A DNA stretch of 64,000 nucleotides from Pyrus communis (taxonomy: Eukaryota; Streptophyta; Magnoliopsida; Rosales; Rosaceae), in assembly GCF_963583255.1 (NCBI RefSeq), contig NC_084805.1, positions 23,222,085 through 23,286,084 on the forward strand, written 5' to 3'. Below the pieces are notes generated by a model, which saw only the letters and a list, made by a program, of their open reading frames with translations, had not been told where the DNA came from and made no database searches. The position numbers and the translations under genes were made by a program. Positions 35,496 to 47,282 of the stretch are shown here, piece after piece. Position 1 is the stretch's first letter, and each line of letters begins with the position of its first letter.

Positions 35496-37923
35496 TCAAA
35501 TTTTTCTTTGCAACCGAGCCACTTTCAATACAATTGCTAATGCTACTTTATCTTTCATATCGTCAAAGAAACGAAAATAGGCATATCTCCATGACTTCTT
35601 TACGATTAATGTGCCACAAACTCCCCAAAAACCTGTGATGAAGCCGAGTGTGATACTAACATAGAGCCAAAGCCTTCCGTTATCATCTTCATCTTTATTA
35701 TCTCCTGCATCACTAGGGCGAAAAGGCGGTGTTTCATCTCCCGGACACTTGGTTAAAAGAGGAACCCCACAGAGTAATGGATTGCCTTCATAAATGGATG
35801 GGTCCTCGAGCGTCTGAAGTTGGTTGCCCGACGGAATTCTTCCGGCCAAGTTGTTGAAAGACAAGTTCACATGAGCCAAGAGCGATAAAAAGGAGTAACT
35901 TTGAGGAATTTGTCCCGAAAGGCGATTGTGTGAGAGATCAAGAGTTTCCAACCAACGCAAATTTCCAATAGTTGAGGGAATGTTTCCCCTTAACTGATTT
36001 CTTGACAAGTTCAAGGTCCCCAATGCAATGAGGCTGGTCATTTCTTCCGGAATTTCGCCTTCTAAATTATTTGATGAAAGATCAATGCTATACACCCATC
36101 TCAAAGCAGTCTCGTAATAAACGAGTTCGCTTCCTTTCGTCGTGACTGTTGTTTGCACCTCATCATATGAAGGCACTGTATAATTATTGTATGGAAAGAA
36201 AGTCAAAGCAGTCAAATTCTTCAAACACTTGGGAATAGTCCCTGAAAGATTGTTATGGCCAAGGTCCAGGATGTGAAGGTAGGGAAGATTGCAAAGATTG
36301 CGCGGGATATGTCCACTTAAAAAGTTGGAGTGCAAACGCAGAGTAGACAACTTGGAGTAGTTTGATCCGATCCATAAAGGAACACTTCCGGTAAATTTGT
36401 TGCCTCCAAGATCAATACTGCTCAAAGAAGTTGCATTTTTCAACTCGAAAGGAATTTTCCCGTCAAAATTGTTGTTGTTCATCTTCAATATACGTAGAGA
36501 ACTCGGGACACCTGCTGAACTCGGAATATTACCAGAGAGGTTATTGTCTGCCACATCAACAACCATTATATTTTGCCACACACTCCATGCTTCCGGGAAT
36601 TCTCCGTATAACTGATTGCTCCTCAGGGACAGGTGTAACAAGGTTTGCATGCTGCATAGAGAGGATGGAATTGTACCATTCAAGTGATTCTCCGCAAGAT
36701 TCAAATATGATAATTTGGGCATCAGTTGTCCGAAATTTGAAGGAATTGGCCCGGAAATTTGAAGGAAAGTCAGGACCTACACTACAATTTATAAAGGAAA
36801 TTTTGTGGAGCTGGAAGGGGGGAACCCACTCATAACTCACATTGAAAATGAGCGGCATAGCTCCATCCGTGGACAGAACAATAGATCGCAGTCTTGTGAG
36901 ATTTATCAAATGAGTTTCTGTTAAAATGCCTTCCCAAGAATTCTCAGACAAATCCAGGTCAACTAGCTCAGAGAGTTGGCCTAAACTTTCGGGAATAGAT
37001 CCGTTCATGTTGTTGCCCCTAAGGTTTAGACTTTTCAAGGATGACAAGTTTACAAAAGAAGTTGGAAAAGAGCCCCAAAACCAGTTGGCTTCGAGGTCAA
37101 GGTACTGCAAGTTTGTTGGAACTCTTAAGGAGTCAGACAATTCTGTTGCAAACTCATTGAAAGACAAATCTAGTGACTCTAATCTGTTATTTGTGCAATT
37201 TGAGAAACCACTCAAAAGCTCTTGAATCCCCCCATCAAATTCATTGACAGCGAGGTTTAAGGTCTTTAGTTTGCAAAAGTGTCCAAGGAGTTTGGGAATT
37301 CTACCTTTGAGGTGATTATCAGATAAATCAAGGTGTTTCAGAGATTCGAGGCTTGCAAGTTGGGGAGGAAAACGACCGGTGAAAGAATTTCTACTTAGGT
37401 CAAGTGTTTTGAGGTTAGAAAGGTTGAAAATGCTTTTGGGAAATTCAGATTCTCCCCCAGATGATGCAGATGAGAAGTTGAGATATCTCAAAGTTCGAAG
37501 TTGACAAAGAATGTGAATCCCTTGGAAATTATTGTAACTCAGGTCTAAGTAGCTCAAATGTTTCAAGATAAGCAAGGATGAAGCTACCTTACCTGCCAAC
37601 CAAGACCTTTCATAAGCTGACTCGTCCCACTCTTCATCACCTCCCAACTGACCTGGATAAGTATTACGGAGGTCAATTTTTGTAACGTGACCGGTGCGGT
37701 TGTCGCACGAAATCCCTTCCCATTGACAGCAATCGTGACCGACCCAAGAAGAAAGCCTACCGGACGGATCGGTGAGGTGTTGTTTAAAGCTGAGAAGTGC
37801 TCCTCTCTCTTCCTCGATGCATGATTTCGCAGTGACAGAAAGATATGAAAGGGCCAAAACCAGAAAGGGCAAAATGTTGAGGTGAAAAGTAGGGTTGAAT
37901 AAGCAAGCATGGAAACTATCCAT
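35496..37923 (-). pseudogene. LRR receptor-like protein, copy 4, broken by internal deletion and frameshift
   Basis: Homologue of copy 2, constant offset 18663 bp in the 3' part and 18403 bp in the 5' part, so 260 bp net are missing. The 5' part opens at the ATG 37921-37923 and reads signal peptide, Cys-pair cap and about 13 LRRs to SVGPDFP, then shifts frame at 36758-36763 and ends at 36556 after a nonsense tail. The 3' part is open from an internal ATG at 36722 (LRRs, island, C-cap, GxxxG helix, tail) but lacks a signal peptide. The lost segment corresponds to copy-2 positions 18095-18360, roughly 89 residues of LRR. The first 60 codons differ from copy 2 ([26 protein letters not shown]). 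It could at most make a truncated secreted LRR fragment (inference). Confidence 0.9.
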
Positions 37924-37984
37924 TTTTACCAAGTTTTTCTTTTTGTTGCAGATGGCTGGCTACTGAGGTGAGCATTCAAGTCAA

Positions 37985-37990
37985 TATATA
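37985..37990 (-). promoter_or_regulatory. TATA box of RLP copy 4
   Basis: TATATA 62 bp from the ATG in the context shared by all five copies. The upstream sequence diverges near 38050-38110 through deletions relative to copies 3 and 5. Confidence 0.55.
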
Positions 37991-38837
37991 AGAAGCTGAA
38001 GCTTGCTAGGAAATCGATGGCGTCGAAAATTCCAAGTCCTCCGGAAGTTGGCAAGGTCCTCTCAGGCTGACTTGGGTCCAATTCACTTTCCTGCACGTTT
38101 TACACGAATGAATTATTGAAGGGAGAATTGCAGAAGCGTGCTTTGCATGAAAAAACGCCAAAAGCTATTTATAGCCAACATCAATTAATGGATGCCACGA
38201 ACCAATAAATTTAAAACCATCAACATCGACATCAACGGCAGGAACACTGTGTCTGACAAAGAAAGGGCACATGGACAACGAAAGGGTTGGTGAATGGGCC
38301 CTTACCCCCTGACCCGGGTAACAGTATTTGATTTTTGAATTTCTCACACTTTTTGTTTTTCTTTTCTATAATAATTTTGAATAATTATACAATTTAGGGG
38401 AATTAAAATAAAAAGGTGGCCACTCGGAATCACTGTCGAGGCTGTCCATTCCCTTGAGTCCCCTTCTCTTTTGCTGCACATGCCAGCCAACCCAATCACC
38501 ACAAAGGTCGACCAAAATATTATGTGACCTTTACTATTTTATCTATTTATTTGTTGAAAAATACTAGTTACCTTCTCTATTTTACTTTTCCAATCTCAGT
38601 TGACATATGTATTTTACTAGCAAATTAAACTAGATGATCCATACTTTTAAGGTGAAAAAGTGGAATTTATGATTTCAATGCATTAATTATGTAATTTAAT
38701 TTGTTAGTGGAATATACATGTCAAAGGGGTGAGTGAGAAATATAGATAGAGAACGACAAATGGGGAGTGTTGGAATATATGTGGCAGCATGATGTCAGCT
38801 ATCAATGGCTAGTTGACGTCACTTAGCTATTGGATTT

Positions 38838-39168
38838 GAATTTAAGTTGTAGTTTTTAAATAATAAATTATGTTTGGCTCTCGGTTGGAGATGGAGGCAA
38901 ATATAACCATGTACTGTTCATTAAAATATTAATATTTTGAAGGGCCATATAGCTAAATGAGCCCTCTGGCCAGCCCTCGTTTTAGCCTTCTGGCCCTCCA
39001 AGATATTAATATTTTAATGAACAGTACAGTGTCATATTTGCCTCCATCTCCAATCGAGGGCCATAGAGCTTGTTGTAGCCCTGTCACAAAAAATCGTTTC
39101 CAACCGAGGGTCAAAGGACCAAACATAATTTATCATTTAAGTTTAAAAACTACAACAACTTAAATTTA
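38838..39168. mobile_element. MITE-like inverted-repeat element
   Basis: Left arm AATTTAAGTTGTAGTTTTT...ATAAATTATGTTTGG and right arm (reverse complement) AATTTAAGTTGTTGTAG...ATAAATTATGTTTGG, then inner arms GTTGGAGATGGAGGCAAATA and TTAAAATATTAATATTTTG repeated in inverted orientation. No coding capacity; superfamily not assigned. AT-rich ACTACAAC(T) short repeats follow to about 39245. Confidence 0.7.
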
Positions 39169-39296
39169 AAAACTACAACTAAAATTAAAAAAATACAACT
39201 TAAATTTAATAACTACAAGTAAAATTTAAAAAATACAACTTTTGTATTTCAAGTCAAATGTGAGAGGTTTTATTTAGAGTAAAAAAAAAATAGGAA

Positions 39297-39420
39297 GTGG
39301 GTGGGAGAGTCCCACATCAACTGTGGGAAAGGAAGTAGAAAAAAAGAAAAATGGAAGTGGGTGGGAGAGTCCCACATCGGCTGTGAGAGAGATTTGAGTA
39401 ACCAAACATGCTTATAAAAG
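39297..39420 (+). promoter_or_regulatory. Tandem GTCCCACATC motifs with downstream TATA (snRNA USE-like or LTR-derived)
   Basis: GTGGGTGGGAGAGTCCCACATC occurs twice (about 39297 and 39358). The second contains GTCCCACATCG (39369-39379), matching the plant snRNA upstream element RTCCCACATCG, with TTATAAAA 32 bp further on (39412-39419), close to Pol II snRNA promoter spacing. No U-snRNA sequence follows, and the motif also occurs in plant LTRs, so an LTR-derived promoter is equally likely. Confidence 0.45.
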
Positions 39421-39520
39421 CCACATCCCAACGCCCATGTTTGAACAAATCACAATTGGGCCTATAATTAAATATATTTTTTGAAATACCTGCATAGAGG
39501 CCGTGTTATGCCAAGAAAGC

Positions 39521-39780
39521 CACCACATCGCTTACCTTAGTAAAGCTTTATCATAACGAAATCTTGCTCTCTCCACTTACGACAAAGAGCTGTTAGCTAT
39601 TGTCTTTGCCGTCCAACATTGGAGACCATATATGCTAGGCCAACAATTTTGCATCATTACAGATCACAAGCCAATCAAGTACTTTCTCAAGCAACGTATT
39701 ACAACTCCACATCAACAGAATTGGCTTGTCAAACTTTTGGGGTATAACTATTCAGTAGAATACAGACCAGGGTCTCAAAA
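39521..39780 (+). mobile_element. Ty3/gypsy retrotransposon RNase H fragment
   Basis: Translated, the stretch reads HIAYLSKALS, an in-frame stop, then RNLALSTYDKELLAIVFAV, HWRPYMLGQQF, ITDHKPIKYFL and YSVEYRPGSQN, the RT/RNase H region of Ty3/gypsy Pol. No gag, integrase or LTRs were found. A rearranged second copy of the last ~40 bp follows at 39808-39848. Confidence 0.85.
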
Positions 39781-41084
39781 TGATAAAATTTTGATTTTAT
39801 AATTATACACTTAACTATTCGGTAGAATACAGACCGGGGTCTCAAAATCAACAGAATTGGTTTATAATTATACACTTAATACGATGATAAAATTTTCAGT
39901 GTGATACATAACAGTATGTAAGATTTGATTTCTTGCTATTTGTTAATCAATATGTAGTTGCTATATGTTGGTTGGGGTTTAGTCTATTTATACATGTCAA
40001 TGACGAATAGGCATAGGTCTCATTTGGTTAGTAGGCATGTTGAAGTTATAACTTTCCTTCATGACCAGGTTCCATTACATATGGGGCTAACAAAAAACAT
40101 TGAATTGACACAAAGATGGCCGTAGTTACATATTTTTTGCAAGGGGGATGATGCATAAAGAAATACAAGGTTTAAGCTGATACCATACATACCTAAGGTT
40201 AGTATATGCAATAATTGTTGTAATCCAATTGGAAAAGCATTCTCGGTCTTATCCCGTCATCATTGTCAAAATGTACACTTAACACACTATATGTGACACC
40301 ATTTACTTGAAAAGGAAGAACGCAGCTTTACTGATGTTGTTCAGGTATTTCGATCTCGAACTTAGATTAGTTTTATTTTAACCTTTCTCTGTTCAACTTC
40401 TTAAAATTGAGTAAATGCTATCATTTGATATTACTTTGGACATGAGTTTTCGAGTTCGAGTTTTGATTGTGTGTATTGGTACTGTAGAGTTTTAATTTTT
40501 GTTTATTTGGATGTATGGTTGGGAATGAGATATCTAAAACTTTGTGGAAAAATTAGTGGCCTCGAGAGGGGCAATTTGATAAACATACTTAATTACTTGA
40601 GGTGATGATAATTATGTTAGTAAAATGACTACAATGATGACAACTACTAATGATACAAGCACCTGAAGTTAAAGGTGCATGATTTTGGTTATATGTTGCA
40701 CTTGTTTGTACGTTTCCATGCTTCGTCGAATTAGTAGAAAATTAAAATTATGTTCATAATACTGTGTATATAATTTTATTCGTTGTATTATGACTGAGTT
40801 TGTAATCGGCGAATCTTGCATATTAGGCTCTTGATCGTAACTCGTAAGTCTCATGAACATGACACATTTATGTTTGAACAACACGGTAGAGAAGATAACA
40901 TAGACAAGAAAGAAGATGAGGCACCTCAACAACCCAATGTGAGAAGAATGAACATCTCTTGGTACACCATCTAGCATATCTAGTAAATATATATCCGCCT
41001 AATCTTTTGTATGTAAATAGTATGTACAGTTAGTTGTACACACATTCAAGTGTTATTTTTTGTATGTAAATAGTACTGTAATAG

Positions 41085-41125
41085 AATTTCCAATCCCGCA
41101 CCATCGCGTGTGCATCCTCTGCTAG
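41085..41125 (+). mobile_element. Helitron-like 3' end
   Basis: CCCGCACCATCGCGTGTG can form a weak hairpin, and is followed after a few bases by CTAG (41122-41125) and host T, the pattern of a Helitron 3' terminus. The matching 5' TC end was not located; the element may include the gypsy fragment and MITE upstream. Confidence 0.4.
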
Positions 41126-41231
41126 TTACAATAGTCCAAAGTTGAGGAGGAAATTTTGACACTATTCATAACCTAAAGTAAAACTACCCTGATTTTGATT
41201 TATTTACCAAATTGCCTATCTACAAAAAAAT

Positions 41232-41880
41232 TTGCTTTGTTACGGATTTGCCAGGTTCGGTTTGCATTCAACAGGCCCAGACAGAGGCCTAGGCCTGGAC
41301 CAAAACGGCCGAGTCTTGAAACAAGCAAAGTTACTCTTGGACCCGTTTAGATTTCAGATCGGACGGACAGGGGAGAAATTGTGGGGGTATTTTTGTCATT
41401 GTATGTTTGGGATTTGGGGATACTGTCTGCTTCGTTCGATGGGATTGAGGGAGTGTTGTTGCAGACAAGGGTACGGCCTGCAGATAGAGAAGAAGAGAGA
41501 GAGGGAAAGAAGGAGAAATCTTGCAGACAGACAGAGGTGCAGCAAAGCAAGCAGCGTTATGGGCTGCACTGAGAGAAGGAGAGACGGAGAGATATGCTGA
41601 GTTTAATTTTGGTCTGTTCGTTTCTAGGGTTTGTCTTGCTCTGTTCGTTTTCTTTTGCTGCTTTTGGATTCAATTCGAATCAAATAATGTAGTTTGTCTT
41701 GATATGAATTCTCTCTACAACAATAGTTAGAGGTTTTTGTTTAAATTATCACTGATTTTCTTTGATTTGGCATTGAATCTTTGTTAGTTTGGACTGCAGG
41801 TGGTTCTGATATGGAGGAGAAGCTGTAAGAGCTTATGATCTTGCCGACTTAAGTAGGGTCCTTCTTCAACTCATATAAAC
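41232..41880 (+). other. Repeated 5' gene fragment, copy c, with promoter-like sequence
   Basis: The longest copy. It adds a GC-richer upstream stretch with AGGCCCA and GGGTTT-type motifs common in plant housekeeping promoters and GA-rich leader sequence (41480-41590). The short exon has CAA changed to TAA (MEEKL, stop), so no peptide is conserved across copies. Confidence 0.45.
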
Positions 41881-43872
41881 TTTCCGGTACGGTTCAAACT
41901 CTTAAGAGTTTTATGATTTTGCAAAATCATGTCTGCAGATGTTTTCTCTTTAGTTGCACTTGCATCATTACATTATACTACTGAATTTACTTAGAAAATA
42001 TGTAGACCACTCTCTGAAATGCAAGATAGATGAACTCGGTCAAAACTTAAAAGACTGGACCCTAACATGATCTGACATCCTCATCGGTACCAATTTAATC
42101 GATAAATTGAAGAGGCCACCAATACATTTACACCTTCAACTGGTGCAATTTAAGCATTCACTTGTGTGAGAGATGACGATAGTTAAGTACACCGACTTCC
42201 AGAGGCTGTTGATATTTGTAAAATCCAAAGAACTAAAGCTAATAGAAGGGGAAACTTCACTTTGAAAATAAGGATCTAATATGGTAGGGAAGATATAATA
42301 TTTTTACAAATTAAAACAGAGCAATCGCATAATTAGTAGTTCATGCGAAAGTTAATGAGGAGTTCACGCATAACACGACTTTAGGAACAGCTAGTACCAA
42401 TTTTAATGCAAGAGAACATTTCATACTTCATGAATCAGTGACCTAAATTTTTCTCGAGCACTCAATCTATGCATAAGATACTACAAATAAGAGCACAGTT
42501 CAAAACCAAATCCAGGGCAACAATGTGCATTCTATTCCACAAATTAATTCATAAAAATGAAAATCTGTCATAAAATCAGAACGGTGTTTGATCTCATTTT
42601 CCTAAATCTGACAGACACCATCAATCTCAATGAAATAATAAACCACATGATTGACATTCTCTCTTTCGTAATAGCTAATTCAGTTGAGTTCTTCTACTAA
42701 AAAAATGTAGGGAAAAGATGTTTACAAAAAGCATATACATAACACATATTATAAGACATTGATACTAAGTATCATCTGCTGCAGTCAATCTGGTAAAAAC
42801 TTGACAAAATTCAGTATCTACATGCATTTAATCAGAGACAAGCTGGGGTAGTCTCCATCTTCATTACATTTTTACTACTGTTTGACCATTGGGAATATTG
42901 GAGAAGGTTTGCTGGCATGAAAAACGTCAAACCATACGAACAGTCTCTTCTTTATTGAAAAGCTTTGGAAAAAAAAAAAAAAATGTGAAGAATATTTTAT
43001 CCCAATTACAATTGGAATGATAAGCTTTATCTTTTTCATGTTTTTTTTTTTTTTCAGAACCAAAAGAAAAAGAATGAGGCTTAGGTTAAATCAACATGCC
43101 GGTTAATGTAAGAGACTTTGTCCCATCAATCAATCTGAGGTGCATCTTCTAAATCGTCAAAATCCTCACTGACACTCAAACATATAAGCGAACTGGAGCG
43201 ATTGCAACTTTTGTTAACATATACTTCCGAATTCGCCATTTTGATTGTATATTGATTCTCGATGTCAACTTAATATAATATTGATGCAAACTGAACTGCT
43301 TATTTTATCGCATTGATTCGCCTATCTCATGGTTTTTCAATTATTTGGTGATGACTATTAATTTGTGGCTTTGTGGGAATTACTCAAGTAAAATGTGCAT
43401 TGTCTAATTACTGCATTTGAGAATGCGATTGTAGTGCTGCAGCCTTTTGAGTGAATTTTTCTGTAGATATTATTCATAGCTGTTGTCGATTATAGTTTGA
43501 AAATTCGATACAGAGAGCGGACATTTTTCTAGTAATGCCCAAAGCCCAAATCTCTTTTTCCTCCTATTCCCAATTCCCTTTATCCTTCCGTCCACAACCT
43601 ACCAACCCTCCACGGATCCACCACTTGCTCCACCTCTCCTGTCCACCACCACTGAATTTCTTAATTTCTATTTTTCATTTTTTGATAATGTCCTATTTTT
43701 TAAATTTAACTAAGCTTTCTAATCTTAGCCCAAATTAATAATACAGGATGCTATTGAAATAGATGTATAATGGATGAAAAATTTTGAATTTCTAATAGAT
43801 TATAGTTATTACTATGCTTATTAGATTGTAATTTATGATTTTTTACTATTTGATTTGATCATGTGTTAGTTA

Positions 43873-43903
<31 letters not shown>

Positions 43904-44529
43904 TGTTTGTTCATTAACGGATATGATTTTTTGTTTTAATAATTGATAATGTGTAGAAATTAGAAGTATGGAACGATATTAACATGTGAAAACATTATCG
44001 ATTAATCTAGACAATTTTATTTGTAATAGTTTTAACTCCAATTTTGGATGGTTCTGATCCAATTCCGGATACTTCAAGTTCAATACTAGGACCACCCAAT
44101 GTTAGAAGTCTGGATCCGTCATTGCCACAAGGTGCTCATAAGATGTTCCTGGTTTTGAGCCCAATCGGAATCTGCCAGATCTCCAGCGTTTTGGGAGTGG
44201 CTCAGATTTCATTTGGATATATGTTATACAAAACATGTTCCTTTGTAAACTTATTCAGCGTTTTGTAAATCGACATTTTTGTTTTGTTTGAATAGGTAAT
44301 TAATTCCTTGAATGCAACTGTTGTTAGAACATTATTATTTTTATCTGCATCAAATTTGAATTTCGAACTTCCGACAAACAATTGAAGTTAAATCTTAATC
44401 AAAGCAAACAACTGAAGTACTTAAAACAGAACACATCGTGTTCTAGTAGCTTATTACACATTACAAAGACCAACATAAAGCATCACGCATAGTAAGAATA
44501 CTATTATGAGTTCAGTACATTATTTCGAA

Positions 44530-47214
44530 TCATATTTTTCTTTGCAACTGAGCCACTTTCAATGCAATTGCTAATGCTACTTTATCTTTCATATCATCAA
44601 AGAAACGAAAATAGGCATACCTCCATGACTTCTTTATGATTAATGTGCCACAAATTCCCCAAAAGCCTGTGATGAAGCCGAGTGTTATACTGACATAGAG
44701 CCAAAGCTTTCCATTATCGTCTTCATCTTTATTATCTCTTGCATCACTAGAGGGAAAAGGCGGTGTTTCATCTCCAGGGCACTTAGTTAAAGGAACCCCA
44801 CAGAGTAATGGATTGCCTTCATAAATGGATGGGTCCTCGAGCGTCTGGAGTTGGTTGCCCGAAGGAATTCTTCCAGCCAAGTTGTTGAAAGACAAGTTCA
44901 CATGAGCCAAGAGCGACAAAGAGGAGTAACTTTGAGGAATTTGTCCCGAAAGGCGATTGTGTGAGAGATCAAGAGTTTCCAACCAACGCAAATTTCCAAT
45001 CGTTGAGGGAATGTTCCCCCTTAACTGATTTCTTGACAAGTTCAAGGTCCCCAATGCAATGAGGCTGGTCATTTCTTCAGGAATTTCGCCTTCTAAATTA
45101 TTTGATGAAAGATCAATGCTATACACCCATCTCAAAGTAGTCTTGTAATATACGAGTTCGCTTCCTTTCGCCGTGACTGTTGTTTGTATATCATCATATC
45201 CAGGGTCTGAATAATTGTTGGATGGAATGAAATTCAAAGCAGTCAAATTCTTCAAACACTTGGGAATAGTCCCTGAAAGATTGTTATGGCCGAGGTCTAG
45301 GATGTGAAGGAAGGGAAGATTGCAAAGATGGCTCGGGATGTGCCCACTTAAAAAGTTGGAATGCAAACGCAGCGTAGACAACTCGGAGTAGTTTGATCCG
45401 ATCCATAAAGGAACACTTCCGGTTAATTTGTTGCCTCCAAGATCAATACTGCTAAAAAAAGTTGCATTTTTCAACTCGAAAGGAATTTCGCCGCCGAAAT
45501 TGTTATTGTTCATCTTCAATATAAGCAGAGAACTCGGGACACCCATTGAACTCGGAATATTACCAGAGAGATTATTGTATGCCACATCAACAACCCATAT
45601 ATTTGGCCACACACTCCATGCGTCCGGGAATTCTCCGTATAACTGATTGCTCCTAAGGGACAAGATTGTCAAGTTCTGCATGTCGCATAAAGAGGACGGA
45701 ATTGTACCATTCAAGTGATTCTCCGCAAGACTCAAAGCTCTTAATTTGGGCATCAGTTGTCCGAAATTTGAAGGAATAGGCCCGGAAAAACTATTACTTT
45801 CGAGATAAAGGTGAGTGGCATTAGAAGATAAAAGTGGGAGTGGACCTTCAAATTGATTATGACTCAAATCCATATAATATAAATTTGGAAATTTGAGTTG
45901 GGATCGAAGCTTTGCGCGGATTTGGTTATGAGACAAATGCAAACGTTCAACTTTGGAAGATAAGTTCAAGAACCATTCCTCTGGTATAGAATCTGAGATT
46001 CTGGTACTACGAAGGACGACATTAAGTAGCTCAGTCTGAGATTGAAGCCATACAGGAAAGGCAGGACCTACACTACAATTTATAATGTAAATTGTGTGGA
46101 GCTGGAAGGGGGGAATCCACTCATAAGTCATATTGAAAATGAGCGGCACAGCTCGTTCCGTGGACAGATAAATAGATCTCAGTCTTGTGAGATTTATCAA
46201 ATGAGTTTCTGTTAAAATGCCTTCCCATGAATTGCCATCCAAATCCAGGTCAACTAGCTCAGATAGTTGGCCCAAACTTTCGGGAATAGATCCGTTCAAG
46301 TTGTTGTAATGAAGGCGTAGACTTTTCAAGGATGACAAGTTTCCAACAGAAGTTGGAAACGAGCCCCAAAACAAGTTGCTTCCAAGGTCAAGGTGCTGCA
46401 AGCTTGTTGGAACTCTTAAGGAGTCAGACAATTCTGTTGCAAACTTATTGATAGACAAATCTAGTGATTCTAATCTGTTATTTGTGCAATTTGAGAAACC
46501 ACTCAAAAGCTCTTGAATCCCCCCATCAAATTCGTTGTCACCGAGGTTTAAGATCTTTAGTTTGCAAAAGTTTCCGAGGAGTTTGGGAATTCTACCTTTG
46601 AGGTAATTACGAGATAAATCAAGGTGTTTAAGAGCTTCGAGGCTTGCAAGTTGGGGCGGAAAATGACCGGTGAAAGAATTTCCACTTAGGTCAAGTGTTT
46701 GGAGGTTAGTAAGGTTGAAAATGCTTTTGGGAAATTCAGATTCTCCCACAGATGATGCAGATGAGATGTTGAGATAGCTCAAAGTTCGAAGTTGGCAAAC
46801 AATTTGAATCCCTTGGAAATTATTGTAACTTAGGTCTACGTAGCTCAAATGTTTCAAGGTAAGCAAGGATGAAGTTACCTTACCTGTCAAGAAAGACCTT
46901 TCATAAGCCAACTCGTCCCACTCTTCATCACCTCCCAACCGATCTCAATAAGTATTACGGAGGTCAATTTTTGTAGCGTGACCAGTGCGGTTGTCGCACG
47001 AAATCCCTTCCCATTGACAGCAATCCTGACCAACCCAAGAAGAAAGCCTACCGGACGGATCGGCGAGGTGTTGTTTAAAGCTGAGAAGTGCTCCTCTCTC
47101 TTCCTTGATGCATGATTTCGCAGTGACTGAAAGATATGAAGAGGCCAAAACCAGAAAGAGCAAAATATTGAGGTGAAAAGTAGGGTTGAATAAGCAAGCA
47201 TGGAACCTATCCAT
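44530..47214 (-). pseudogene. LRR receptor-like protein, copy 5, single premature stop
   Basis: Full-length homologue of the RLPs with start ATG at 47212-47214 and the normal 3' end, interrupted by one in-frame TGA at 46945-46947. There, intact copies read Pro in the context NTYPD after the Cys-pair cap; the change needs two adjacent substitutions (CCA to TGA). Downstream the frame stays open (802 residues from an internal Met, MGGDEEWDE), including LRRs, an island (YDDIQTTVTAKGSEL), [20 protein letters not shown] and tail ending LQRKI. A protein from the internal Met would lack signal peptide and N-cap, so is unlikely to be a surface receptor. The lack of other damage suggests recent loss or a segregating null allele. 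It adjoins the intact DUF1639 gene, probably the original edge of the cluster. Confidence 0.88.
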
Positions 47215-47276
47215 TTTTACCAAGTTTTTCGTTTCTGTTGCAGATGGCTGGGTACTGAGGTGAGGATACAAGTGAA

Positions 47277-47282
47277 TATATA
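47277..47282 (-). promoter_or_regulatory. TATA box of RLP copy 5
   Basis: TATATA 63 bp upstream of the ATG, same context as the other copies. The core promoter therefore looks intact although the coding region has an early stop. Confidence 0.6.

Larger units (their letters stand above)
28040..42950. repeat. Duplicated unit 4 (long type)
   Basis: Carries RLP copy 4 (broken) and the long-type insertion in its longest form (28981 to about 34848). Between 38.1 and 41.6 kb it contains unit-specific transposon debris (MITE, gypsy RNase H remnant, Helitron-like end), before rejoining shared sequence from about 41598. Confidence 0.8.

Noticed and set aside
36431..36835. 134-codon plus-strand ORF inside RLP copy 4 (and similar ones in other copies)
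   Set aside because: Antisense shadow of the LRR coding frame; it recurs wherever the RLP frame does and has no motif.
1528..47214. Assignment of the RLPs to the apple scab HcrVf (Rvi6) family
   Set aside because: Same broad class, but the N-cap and tail do not match HcrVf as I remember it; the features fit an EIX2-like description better. No alignment was possible.
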